From: Branchiostoma floridae
Lineage: Eukaryota > Chordata > Leptocardii > Amphioxiformes > Branchiostomatidae
DNA length: 64,000 bases
Assembly: GCF_000003815.2 (NCBI RefSeq)
Contig: NC_049986.1
Span: forward strand, 17,065,375 to 17,129,374
Reading direction: 5' to 3'
Part shown: piece after piece, positions 10,740 through 21,900 of the stretch
How positions within the stretch are numbered: the first letter of the stretch is position 1
Layout of the letters: each line of letters begins with the position of its first letter
The notes under the pieces: model-generated
Database searches by the model: none
Seen by the model: the letters and a program-made list of their open reading frames with translations, nothing else
What the model was told of the DNA's origin: nothing
Program-made: the position numbers and the translations under genes

Positions 10740-12260
10740 TTATCTTTTCTTCCTGTCCTACCACATTTTTCCAATACCATTGTCCAGCGTCGCATTTTCT
10801 GTGACCCCCTTGTCAATTTGTATTCTGAATATGCTCCTCCCATCCAAAGGACCATTTCTGGTTTGTCCCTAAGTAGTCCTTGAAAGCAGATGGTTTTTGA
10901 CTGGCCTGTGCGCGCAGTTAAGACATCACTTGTTATCGGAGAACCATTAGGTGTTCACGTGTGTGTTAACGTGCCGTCAGCGCACCAAGCGTAGTGCGTT
11001 CTTCTCAGAATTCTGGAGCGATGGAGAACAATCAAAGAGGCAGGTGATCTCTCTTTATTTGTCGCTTGAGTCACCTCAGGTGTTCCAGTGGAACAAGGAA
11101 GGACCATTTAGGGAAGCAAGAAGGGACTATAGAGACAGCTAAGGTTCCCGTGTCATACATTACACAGCGGGCTTGTAACAATAGATTTGGAAGAGTCGTG
11201 GACCGATATCGTACAAAATTAGTTGTCTTGTGTTGGAAAAGGTTGCCTTAAATCCTTGGCTCTCTCATTGCCTCGACACTACGGCAAAACAAGATGACAT
11301 CTTCACTTACGTTTGATTATGCAGAGTAGACGCAAATCTCTATATGCTAACGTGGGAGTGATGTAAGCCAATTTCGTTGCGCATGCAATTAGAGCAAGAG
11401 AAATGTTTACAATTCTTATTCATATTTTCTAACCTTTTAATGATTTACCACCAATTTGCGTCATATCAAGCTTGTACGAATAGCAATATGTAAACTTGCT
11501 ATGATACATCTCCCCTGTAGGCAAACACCTCGCGAAATAGGATATGACTACAACAAGTATGTACACAATGTAGGATATCACATCGGTCAACAGAACCTTT
11601 TCATTTGACAGCCTGGCATTTTACTAAGGCCTGTGCTTTGTTTACACGACGGAGTATTATCTGCGAACACACGGCCTGCTCAAATCTCGGAGTCATGTAA
11701 ATGTAAACATGTAATTGTGCTATTCTGACTCATACATAAATACGTGTACTCCACTTTAGGATAGCTTCCTGTTCATGCTTTACATGGTTGTGCAAACAGA
11801 AAATAAGCCATTTGTCGGGGGGGGGGGGGTACCTTCTTCGTAGTCGATCTGGGAATGGATGTCAAACCAAACGGTAGTGTTGGGGATCATCTGTGTACGA
11901 AATGATTGTGCGGCTGCGCACTTAGTCCCAATTACTCTCTATTACTAAACACCCATTCTCTTTTCGTGTCACATGTAGCTATGAAAATTAGGTCAGTGCT
12001 CTTATGTTTTCGGGAGCTTGTAGTTTAACTACGCGCATGTGACAACAGAATCTACCAAACTAGCTGCATTGTAATGATCGTATTTTTTTGGCTATATTGC
12101 AGATTCTAATTCAGTTGTTCCTTAGAATTCATGTCAAAAACATTGCGCATGTAATTGACCATCGTCACAAAGGACCTGTGACATGATTTATTAAATCCTT
12201 TCTCATATCAATCTTTAATCTTCTTACTGTTGACGCTCTTCGTCCTTTTATCTTTTACAG
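10740..12260. other. Non-coding, likely intron or upstream region of the 12.4 kb gene
   Basis: No coding signal is seen. A 13-base G run lies at 11817-11829. The stretch ends in a good acceptor (TCTTTTACAG at 12251-12260), so the right part is probably intron of the following gene. The upstream exon is not identified. Confidence 0.45.
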
Positions 12261-12391
12261 GTTATCTATGAAGATGTTTGCGTGGAGATAAATCCATGAG
12301 CATTTACAAAACAAGAAAACGCCAACAGGACTACGCGGACATCCTATTTTTGTAACAAGGGACAAGAGTGAAGCACCGGAAAGAAGACAGC
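12261..12391 (+). promoter_or_regulatory. 5' untranslated part of exon with two upstream ORFs
   Basis: Following the acceptor at 12260, two complete upstream ORFs precede the main ATG: 12268-12291 (7 codons) and 12296-12355 (19 codons). Both end before 12392, so the main start could be reached only by reinitiation or leaky scanning. This is a common way to keep translation low. The exon border and uORFs are seen directly; the regulatory effect is an inference. Confidence 0.45.
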
Positions 12392-12715
12392 ATGCGTGTT
12401 CTACTGCGTATCCCCACATCCAATCAGCGGAGACGGTCCTCGGGAGGATCAGAAGGAGGTCTGGAAGTTGGCCCCAGGAAAATGTCTCTCCCGTCGGTGA
12501 CGGTACCACCGGAAGTTCTCCAGAAGAGGCGGAGCTCCGTCCACCCCCTGCTGACTAACGGTAGAGGCATCTCGGTGGGAGACTCCGACAAGGCGCTGTC
12601 GCCTAACGCCCACATCTACCTGATGCTGGTTGTGACTCTCTTCGTGCTGGGGGTGTCCGCAGTCTTCACCCTTCTCCCGAAATGTATCGAGACACTGTTC
12701 GGTATGACGGTTTGA
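12392..12715 (+). CDS. Small membrane protein with C-terminal transmembrane helix, 107 residues
   Basis: This coding exon opens at the first ATG in frame, 12392; the frame is open a little further upstream but without an ATG. Residues 1-70 are basic and serine-rich, with two RRSS sites (14-17 and 46-49) of the PKA/AKT/14-3-3 style. Residues 75-95 form one hydrophobic helix (IYLMLVVTLFVLGVSAVFTLL). The tail is about a dozen residues ending GMTV, compatible with a class II PDZ ligand. The layout suggests a tail-anchored protein with its N terminus in the cytosol, or a type II protein. GC content is clearly higher than in the flanks, and antisense ORFs of 63-91 codons are shadows of this composition. 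No named family is recognised. The coding status is likely but unproven; the 5' exon is elsewhere. Confidence 0.65.
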   Translation: MRVLLRIPTSNQRRRSSGGSEGGLEVGPRKMSLPSVTVPPEVLQKRRSSVHPLLTNGRGISVGDSDKALSPNAHIYLMLVVTLFVLGVSAVFTLLPKCIETLFGMTV

Positions 12716-13007
12716 CTGCAACAATTTGCTTCTAAATCACAGTGAACTCGAAACTGCACCGAAATTATAAGTTCTTCAGAGCTTACGTTGACAGGCTACG
12801 GTGCGAGGTTGGCATAATTTAGACTTAAGATGTATGTGCAATGATAAGGTGGAAGGTCATCATCAATTTTCATAAATATATGGTATTGCTATTGCTGAAG
12901 AGAGCTGGCAATTGGGTCGTCATGGTGGTTTTACCCCCCTGCTAGCGGTTTATCGGGTACCCTGGATTCCCCTTGGTCGGGTACAATCTTTAGTGCCAGT
13001 AAAGGTA
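12716..13007. other. Probable 3' UTR / non-coding
   Basis: AT-richer sequence follows the stop at 12715. No canonical AATAAA is seen before the inverted-repeat element at 13008. A CATAAA lies near 12871. Confidence 0.35.
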
Positions 13008-13338
13008 CTAAGGGCACAACCCCCCGTACGTGCAGATACGTGCTGTCTACGTGCCAAAACGTGGGCAATCTTTTGGGATCCGTAAGTGGTAAGTACCGCC
13101 TCCGTACGAACTCGTAGGGAATCCGACGGATTTTGGAGCACGCAGACACGCCGTAGAACTTTACGTGCAGGCAAAACTTTGTGTGCCATCGGGCTGCGGA
13201 TTCGCCCCCCGTATCTGCTTGTACGGGCGTCGCGACTGCCCTGTACAGCCGGAACGTTTTCAGAAATACGTGGCGGACGTGGCCTCCAAAAAAAAAAAAG
13301 TACGGACAAATTGCACGTACGGCGGGTTGTGCCCTTAG
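13008..13338. mobile_element. GC-rich terminal-inverted-repeat element, 331 bp
   Basis: The ends are CTAAGGGCACAACCC at 13008-13022 and its reverse complement at 13324-13338. Similarity continues into CCGTACGTGCA on both sides, so the TIRs are about 27 bases with one mismatch. The interior is GC- and CpG-rich with repeated TACGTGC motifs and an A run at 13289-13300. Overlapping ORFs of 80-147 codons on both strands come from this composition and do not look like genes. No clean target-site duplication is seen, so I do not assign a superfamily. Confidence 0.75.
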
Positions 13339-15271
13339 CCTTAAAATTATGATTTGCGCAGTCACAGCAGTTGAAACATATCAGACCAACCACCGACTAC
13401 AAACCGGAATGTCCACGGGATTATAAACAAGGAAACTAAAACAAACGAAAGTATTAAGCGAGTCCATGGTGTCTGTTACTGTGGAAGCGTACATAATTCG
13501 ATGTTATCTGTTAGTATTCGGAAATTTCTTCGATGTTTACTTAAGTTAAATATGGTTATGCTTACAACATCCTTGCAGATGTACCAACTTGAATGTACAA
13601 AGACCGTGTAACGGATATTTTGATGTTGCTTTTGTCTCTTTCCCGAGTAATGTATGTTTATTTTGATCTCGTTAGCTAGCAGGCAGGCGGTGACCAACAG
13701 TTTTAAAAGGTGATACAAACAAACACTAGACATTTGTCCTATGCGTTGACTATTTCGTAATGAATGAAAATGTTGTTATGGACTGATAATTGTCGCGTCT
13801 ACTGCACAGAAATTCTTTTGTAAATTATTTGTAGTGCCGTCACAGTGGAAAGGAGTGGGTTATACTTATTGAATATTATGTGTACCTGATAGGATATAAG
13901 GTTGTCAGTATTGGACATACAAGTCTTGTTACTCAGCAAAATCCAACTACCATTCAGTAATTCCATAATGCAAAATTCTGGGATCAATAAGAAAAAGTAA
14001 GGTGCCTTGTGGCTGTTCAAACGTTGCACAATGTCCCGATTTTCTTCACAACGTTGATTCTTGGCCCCAAAGAGCATTAACGTTATATTTTTGGAGTTGC
14101 AAATGTTGAATGTATTTTTAAGAAAATTGGATACACATGTACATGTGTGACAAAGTATGTATATCTAGTCTTATACGATCTATGGATACTGGTCTCTACA
14201 CATAGATCAGCTCCAGAAAAGTAAAGCTAGAGCTGCTATCACATTGAAATGACCAGCTTGTAATGACATAGTGAAGTAGGTATTTTACAATTGCAATGTT
14301 TTTGTGCTCCGGTCGATATCACACGACTTGGAAAGGTATGAGAAAACTCAGTGTGTATACATATCTGTATGTGAATTCAAATGTAAATGTTTCGACTGTC
14401 CAGATATAAAATAGTTTGTATGCAATACATCGTTATCATACAGTACCATCTTGTTTGTCATTCATAGTGTGTAATTTTAGCTCCGATGAGTTACAATACA
14501 CCATTGCCGTGCTGCCATCACGTTCAGCTGGGTGATACATCAAAACTGCATTTTTCCATCTTCTTGGATCAGACACTACGGAGTTCGGTGTGAAATTATG
14601 GTGCTGAAAACTGCTGAATATGGCTATGCAATCTACAAAAAGATTATACGCATTAACAACTAACGCCACCACGTGATATTGATATAATTCAAGACGCCAG
14701 ACAAAACATAAATCACTGTTAGTAATGTATTCCGCGCCGAGAACGATAATTCGTGGTCACGATCATGATTAGATCCAAAGCAATTTTGGTCGCTGGTAAT
14801 GTAAAGATCAAATCAGAAGTCGATATCCAGTAAGTGTTGACACAGAATGGGACGTCGTGACGGCTCAATGGACAGAATTCGAACCCTTCTTCCCCAGTGA
14901 TAATAGCATTTTCACATATCCCCCATAAAAAGAGACACAAGAGCCGAGTAAGTGACTAAGGATCCGCATCGTATGACAGGATGTCAACGGCAGGATGAAG
15001 ATATTTCACGACAGGTGGCGATGACACGACGAAGAAGATGACAGTGGCGGATTTGCCGTAAGAAATTCAATAGCCTTCTGACGGAGGGGATTGCCAACGG
15101 TTGTCAACGGCACTATCTTAGCCTCGCTGAAATAATTCAACACGGCGTTTTTCACTACTACACTACTTTATACCCCCTTTCCGCTAGGACCGCGCCCTCT
15201 CTGCGACCTAAAAATTGACATGTCGCTCAACGAATTGAATAGAAAAGAAACGAATCTTTTTTACACTTTGA

Positions 15272-15292
15272 GTGTGTGTGTGTGTGTGTGTG
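15272..15292. repeat. (TG)n microsatellite
   Basis: About ten uninterrupted GT/TG dinucleotide units followed by TTTT. Ordinary simple repeat. Confidence 0.9.
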
Positions 15293-16437
15293 TTTTGTCT
15301 TCTCAGTCACACTTTAACGTTTTGTATGATATAACCAGTGTGAAAGCGAAGGTTACACATATCCTATTTAGCAGTGCGACCGTCTTATCCTCATAGGAAA
15401 AAGCCCACTCTTTAAATCAGGACGACAAAGCTCAACTGCAACCATAGACTGGTCTAAATTTATAGCAATAGCCATGACTACATGGACAAGGACATTGCTG
15501 GCCATGTGTTTCAATCAAGTGTGTAACTTTCAAACGGAGTATCTACTTCATCTACGCTGTCTCATCTCAGAACAGTTAATTGGATGGTTGTATCTGCTGA
15601 AGAAAAAAATGGGACTGTCAGTCCTGATTACTTTTGTGCTGATGATGTTCTTAAACCTTGAAAGACTGATGTATCTGTGAGGCAGCGATAGCTTTTGATT
15701 AGAGAAATGCCGTCGGCATTTGGAGGGTTGTAAGAATAAAACCTAGGGCGTAAACATACACCTGTGTATCGGTAAATCTCACCAAGTTAATTAAAATCTA
15801 TTTTCCTCACAGACGCTACTATTGGTTCTGCCTGTATTTAATACCTTGCTAAATATTAATGCAGTGTCGATCTGACAAAAAACAGGGTTGCACAACTTTA
15901 CGAGAATTCTATTGGCAAGCAAGCTTCCGATTTCTAACGGACAATGCGTCTGAAGAATGTAATCATTGCACTACAGGGCAGATTTTCAATGGCCGCGGGA
16001 AGACCTCAAATCAACGTGACAGAAATACATAAAATATAATCGCAGAAAAACAGACAGCTGACTCCATTATGAGATAGTAGAATAAATCATATAAGATAAT
16101 ACAAAAAGAAAACAATTTAACATTTCATGAATAATAGAGTTTGAAGGCTGTAGTCCTCCAAAATAGTTTAAGGGGTGTTAATCCACTAGTAACATGCACT
16201 AAGTGGTAAAATCTGGTGAAATAATGTGACAGCCATTAACATTAGAAAAAGTAGTCATCACAGATTTCGGCTGAAAAATATTATTGAACTAAATAGATGT
16301 GATAAATTGACAGTTCTAGTCCTCCTCCCTAAGCTATTTCATCACCACGGAATCTCCTCGAAGATGACTACGTGATGCCAGCCTCCACATTATAGGATTT
16401 AACTTCATGCCCAACCGGAAACTGTTAACGACTTCAC

Positions 16438-16565
16438 AGCCCGCGGCGTCGTTAACGTAGGCGTCGGACGTACACAGCTCACGACGTCGTAAAAGTCAAC
16501 GTCGGCGCGCACGTATTTCACGACGACATACAAGCAGGTGTCGGGCGTGCGCATATCCTAACGAT
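16438..16565. other. CpG-dense island in AT-rich DNA
   Basis: About 130 bases hold more than fifteen CpGs (GGCGTCGTTAACG, CGACGTCGT, GTCGGCGCGCACG and so on), far denser than the neighbours. No ORF spans it. Motifs such as TATTTCACGAC recur near 15000-15010. It could be an unmethylated regulatory element or part of a repeat. Confidence 0.4.
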
Positions 16566-17802
16566 GATCTTTATTGACACAGCAAAAGTACAGCGACGTT
16601 CGTAAGGTGTACTGTAACTACATGTCTGAACAAACAGGTGTATGCGATGAACGACCTACATGAATCTCTAGATGAAAAAGTATCGACATGTAGAGTCTAG
16701 AGTATCATTTACACAATTGGTTCTAAGGTATAAACATTCTTTGATATATTTCCCAAATTTGTACAATATATGATATCACACGACAGGTGTAAATAATCTG
16801 TGTTTTTTCAGCCTGCAGGTTTCAGTGTCACCAAGAGTCAAAAAGGAGGAGCTCGAGAATGACTCAAGAAGGGTGTTTCTGATGGATTGTGTGAGTTAAG
16901 TTTGGATAAGGATCGTATTGCCTTTTCTATATATGTATGCTGGTATCGCGATGGACAGTTATCCCAAAAGGTGTTTATATTACTATTGCCCATGGCGATG
17001 TGCCACAGAAACTTCACAAGGCTGATATTTCATTTGACGACGACTGACCAACACAGATAAGATAAACGAAGACGAAATTACTGGCACTTGATTGGCATTC
17101 GAGACAGAGAACCCGGAAGGAATCGCGCCATCTATATTACAATTCTCCTGTGGTATTGGGAGATAGCGTTAGTACGAGAGGGTTATCAACTCCGACTGCA
17201 GGGTCACGATATGGATATTGTGGTCACTGTCCATTTCCGCCTCAGAGGAAGATAGAGCAATCTAGTTAGAGAAGTGTACGTGATCATTTTCCGTATTGCC
17301 CCGTGTGATGAATCTTTATTATACATGATAATAGACAATGGGCGATGCAGTCCCATTTGAAGTCGTATGTCTAAATCAGAGGTAGAAGTTTTACCACTTA
17401 TCCAACCACTGTGTTTTATGTTCTACAACGCTTACTAAAAGCTTTACTGATACAGCAAATACATATACCATAAAGATTTCAGTCCCTTAGTTACACGGTG
17501 TGAAATTATGTAAGAGACAATTCATGGGCGAGTTCGGAGGGAGATGTTAGCACGGGTCAACAGCAGAACTTGATTGCTGCTTATTTTTCCTGGGTACATG
17601 AAAAAAGAGTCAGAAACCCCTCCTAGTATCAAACTTGTACGCCATGTGTATTGAATTCACTGATTCACTAGATGTTTGAAAAGTTTGCACCGTAGATTGA
17701 TCAGGCATTGGGACATTGAAAATACAACTGTGACAGAGATTATGTCAAGATAGCAATTGTACCATGCATGTGTGCCGTCCTTGGGGTCTACCTAATATTG
17801 TA

Positions 17803-17808
17803 AATAAA
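17803..17808 (+). terminator. Candidate poly(A) signal
   Basis: AATAAA in the context TTGTAAATAAAGCC, followed by a T-rich stretch. It would end a plus-strand transcript, possibly a very long 3' UTR of the 12.4 kb gene or an unseen gene. Only the hexamer is evidence. Confidence 0.25.
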
Positions 17809-18233
17809 GCCTGTTTCATTATATCGCTTGGAGGCATGAAATCTGGTTAAAAACAACTTGTGACGATGTCAGAATGACTGATCATCAGGTGGGGATTACT
17901 CGTATATTGCGTCGCATTTGGAGTTGGAAAAGAACGTGTCCAAACTTTACGGACGTACATTTGGTGCCACAAAACCCGACAGATAAAAGACATTGAGGGT
18001 GTCTAAGTGTTACGTCGTAAGTGAAACCCCTGGATTGTTTCCCCTGTGTAGAACTAAAAGAATATCTGTAATGACGGGTCAGGATCTGCTTACAGTTGCA
18101 AGTTGCTTTCATCAGTAGTGCTGAAGAATAGCCTGCACGTTAGCTGATGCGAAATCGATTTAATGAATTATTGCGAAACAAAACTGGATATAGGAAAATT
18201 ATTGTCCACAACCAGTAGGTACTTACCTGGCTT

Positions 18234-18265
18234 ACGTTTCGCTGTCTCTCAGACACCTTCCTCAG
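18234..18265 (-). ncRNA. Hammerhead-ribozyme-like motif in pLTR
   Basis: On the minus strand, CTGAGGA (CUGANGA box) is followed by a stem-loop GGTGTCT-GAG-AGACAGC and then GAAAC. This is the box order of a hammerhead core, and hammerhead motifs are known in Penelope-like pLTRs. One extra base sits between the first box and the stem, and the stem has one mismatch, so catalytic activity is doubtful. A decayed inverted twin lies at 18911-18938 on the plus strand; its second box is lost. Confidence 0.5.
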
Positions 18266-18295
18266 AGCTTCTGACTGGAGTTCGGCTTCTCGCCG

Positions 18296-18904
18296 CTAAG
18301 TAGCTAATGTAGGTGGCGCTTTTGCGGCGAGAAAACAATTCCAAATGCGGCTTAGCTTGTATCCCCCCTCGTCCCGGTTCATCACTGGGGTTGACTTCCT
18401 TATCCACACCGCTGACTTGATCCACCGGATCCGCCTGTTGTCTATAACCTTGACCCCCTCCTATTCAATTACGCAATTGTTCCTGTCGATGTGGTCTGTT
18501 ACTGCCGACTTCTTCTCTTCTTTTTGTGCATGTATTTTCCGAGGCATTGTGTATCTTAAAGCTTCTTTTCTGTGTTTTTCCAATCTCGTCCCAAAGGTTC
18601 TAACAGTTTCTCTAATGTACACCTGCATGGACACAACTCTTGCACGGAATTTTGTAAACGCAGTCTGTTTTGGCTGAATCCTCTTGTTTGTCCTTGGAAT
18701 GCACCAACAAATTCCTCCATGAGGTTTTAGGTTTGACTGCGGTGGCTATACCATGTTTCAGAAAGACCCTTCCCAACGGTTCCGTGGCTCCTTTAATGTA
18801 AGGGATGTCCACCATAACTTTCAAAGTTTCATCTTTTCCTGTTGTTTGTTGCTCCGTTATTTCTGTTTGGGTCTCTTCCCCTGCTACTTTACTTTGTTCA
18901 ATCA
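18296..18904 (-). pseudogene. Broken Penelope-like RT/GIY-YIG endonuclease ORF (C-terminal part)
   Basis: Reading down the minus strand, a frame with VDIPYIKG, then KDK, then CVYKIPCKSC is followed, after a +1 or -1 frame slip near 18620, by VYIRETVRTFGTRLEKH. This is the GIY-YIG signature of Penelope endonucleases (YKIPC..C..VYI.ET.R). Further on are DHIDRNNCVI, an in-frame TAG where the family has Trp, VKVIDNRR..RWIKSAVWIRK, MNRDEGGY and a natural stop at 18296. The reverse-transcriptase palm and fingers are missing. With one frameshift and one nonsense codon, this copy is dead. ORFs on the opposite strand here are shadows. Confidence 0.85.
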
Positions 18905-18981
18905 GTAGCTCTGAGGAAGGTGTCTGAGAGACATCAAGGAATGATGTCAAGTAATAAGCCAAGTAAGTACCTACTGTACTG

Positions 18982-21900
18982 GGTGTGGAAAAGAATTCTC
19001 CACACATATTCTTCCACTATATTCTATCAACCTGATGAAATTATTTTCGGAAGAAGCAAAACTGTTTTATCCATGAAAAATGCGAGTTTTGCTCGCCGTT
19101 CGATTCACTAGTTCCACAAATGTACTTATAACTGGCATAGTGACTACCTTGGCAGATGACCAGAATCTAGCTGCATGTATCCCAGTAGATGTATGAGGAG
19201 ATCCAACCTGCCCTCACGCGATACAGGCTAACTCGGAGACGCTCTGACGTTTTACAGGGAAGAAACATTGCACACCTTTGCTTAAAGGCAGTTTTATTGA
19301 AACTGGATTAGCATTGCTACAAGCTGAAGGCCATTTGCTCTGGGTTGTGGAGATTGTCTCATCAGGTTTGGTTTGATTGAAATGAATCTAATTGTATGTA
19401 TGTATATATGCAGTGTATATCATTCTTACGGAGATTTCAGCTTCCATCAAGAAACGTACACGACTTTTCACTGACTTACACCAGCATGTATCTGTGCCAC
19501 TTTTGGTACACGTTTTTCCATGTCATTTAACAAACAACAAACAAGCTTAGAAGATACATCTCTACAGTACCACCATGGGTATACATGAACATAATTGTAG
19601 CTATCTTTTGTTGATACCGTGTAGGTACAGCCGTTGATGCATTGCCGTACTCTACATGAGAGCATAGATTGAAGACCACTTCCTGTTAAGACGACAGCGT
19701 GAAGAATTGTTACGTCGGGACGAATGCCTCGGCCATCTTGATCGATTGTGTTCTACTGAATCATATTCAAGTCCAGTCCTTTGATGTCAAGACCAAAGCC
19801 TGGGCTAAACGTTTCCCGACCATCACAGCCCACTTGAGCGTTGCATGCTGTTATCAGCAGCAACATAAACCTTACTTACGACCGTTCCTGTATTTTCAGC
19901 ACCGTTATTACACCGTTATATCGCTATCCTCTCTGTGTCCAAAATGACATTTGGAGCAAGCAAATTATTTTTCCACATATTGCCAGCCCTTTGTCCAGTC
20001 TTTATTCAAAGCCGAACATCTCCAAGTGTCCGTAGTTCCTAAACAAATGTTTCCGCGCCAGCTCAGGTCGTATTGCATATACGTAAGAATTACCAGATTT
20101 AGTGGCAGAGACAGTAAAACGACTGTAAAGCAGCATACATACACCCGTCATGTAGTACAAAGTAAAGCACATTAAAGCATGTGAATAGACATACTGTGTT
20201 GTTACGTACGGAAATGGCTTCGTGCGGTACTGGAAACCAAATAAGAGCATTAGAACATAACTTTTGTCGGAGATTACATGCCTTCTACTGCAGCGGAGGA
20301 GGATAGGATATATTGTACGATTGCCATCCTTGATAAAGACTGTTTTACACGAGCCATACTTTCCAGAGTAGGTTTATTGACAGTACTTGGTAACAAGTTG
20401 GCGCGAATGTAAGAAGAACACACAGCTGCCAATTCAAACAAGAATGTTTATCGTAAAAGCAAAAATATCCAACAAGGTCAAAATGTGTGGCTAGAAAATC
20501 AGCTAATAACCCTAATTCACTTTTCGTTTCAGAGTAGTCTTTTTTGTATTCATGTAGAAATATCTCCAACGGCTCCTGTTTATAGAAGCCAATGACGTTA
20601 TATAACTTCCCTGTAGAAACTCATTAGCGCCATGTTGTGTTGACACGAAAAAACTCATAGACGACAAATAGAAGAAGGTCATCTTTATAAACGTTGCTCC
20701 TCACATAAATTGGTTTGATATGATACATCTTTCCTCATTCAGTGAAATAATGTTTTCTGCATAGTGGAGGAAAACATTTCCCCGAGTGCTGTCTCCTTAT
20801 TTCCCGATGCTCCCCGGTAATAAAGTGCTGAAGGCCGCTGAACCAGCAGACAGAATTGCACGGCCGTGTATTGATGACATAACCAGTGGGTGGAAACACC
20901 GAGGGCGACTCTGGCTTTATCAACAAATGGCAGGCCAAGCTCGACCACAAAGAACCATGTAAAGTTCGCTCTTGCTGACCGAGGCTCCAGCTTTTTGCTT
21001 TAGAGCATCTCTAACTCAGGAATTGCAAAAGAAACAAGGTAACGTCCCATCGATCTAGTGTATCTGTTAATCTCTATGTTTTATTCAACGTTGCATTGTA
21101 GGGAATCAAACTAAACTCCATGTGCAAACAGAGGCTCGTGGAAGATTGCACCGTCGCCAATACTGCGGTGTAATACCACCTTAAGAGCCTTAAAGCCTGA
21201 TATGTTTGAGGGAAAGTTCACTCGTTTGAAATATATGGAGGTAATTCACTTCGACGGCTCAGTCTTAGGCGCGATAGGAAGTGACGCACCGTGGGGCTTT
21301 TGTGACTTCCCGTTCTGGCAAGATGCCACCTCTCAGTACGTACGCGCACTCAGCCCAGGATTATCTAAGTCAGTTGGTAAATCCACTTTTAAAAGTGCAC
21401 CCACAGAGTCCCAAAAGCTCCTGAAGCTTTTTGTAGGCGGCAATACTCCGGGTTGGAAACCCAGGAATATAAAGCTGTCAAAACTGGATAATGGATGAGG
21501 CTATTTGTATCTTAGCTTCTCCTGCCGTGAGCTGTAAAGCTCTGAGAACGAAGTCTTGGGGGTAAACGACCGGCAAACAGACTACTAAAAATGAGGGAAT
21601 TGTGTCATGGATGAGTGGGATAACGGAAATTAAATCTGAAGATTTCGCTCATAAAATGGATAACTTCATAGAATAATACATAAAATTGAAAGGAAAAGTC
21701 ATAGGTCTTTTCGCAAAGGACCTACATGTATAATATAGAAAATGGAGTATATTGAAAGGGAAAACTCATTAGGTTCGTGATGATGCAAAATTCTTCCATC
21801 CGTGATTCTTTTCTATATTTCTCACAATCACCAGCTTCTGGTCATTCTATTCGTGCGATGTACAGTTCCTTCCTTCCAGACAAATGATATGATATAACTT

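Larger units (their letters stand above)
13339..18212. other. Long non-coding stretch
   Basis: A (TG)n microsatellite lies at 15272-15292. A CpG-dense island stands out at 16438-16565. A well-formed AATAAA (17803-17808) followed by a T-rich segment could end a plus-strand transcript. ORFs reach at most about 92 codons and lack coding character. I see no domain. Confidence 0.45.
18213..18981 (-). mobile_element. 5'-truncated Penelope-like retroelement with inverted pLTR-like ends
   Basis: Both ends carry the same sequence in opposite orientation. At 18213-18272 read on the minus strand, and at 18909-18981 on the plus strand, the order is CTCTGAGGAAGGTGTCTGAG, AGACA, then AAGCC, then AAGTACCTACTG. 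Between them, on the minus strand, lies a broken Penelope-type C-terminal coding region. Truncated copies with an inverted partial pLTR at the 5' side are a known arrangement of Penelope-like elements. The pLTR-like ends contain hammerhead-like core boxes (separate entry). Confidence 0.85.

Noticed and set aside
12931-13426. Long overlapping ORFs (80-147 codons) on both strands
   Set aside because: They lie mostly inside the 331-bp inverted-repeat element at 13008-13338. They exist because it is GC-rich and symmetrical, and frames on both strands are equally open.
14865-14900. tRNA B-box-like GGGTTCGAATTC on the minus strand
   Set aside because: The flanking bases do not form a T-stem, and no A box or cloverleaf is found around it.
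18345-18677. 110-codon plus-strand ORF
   Set aside because: It is antisense to the Penelope-like coding remnant, whose minus-strand motifs are unmistakable.
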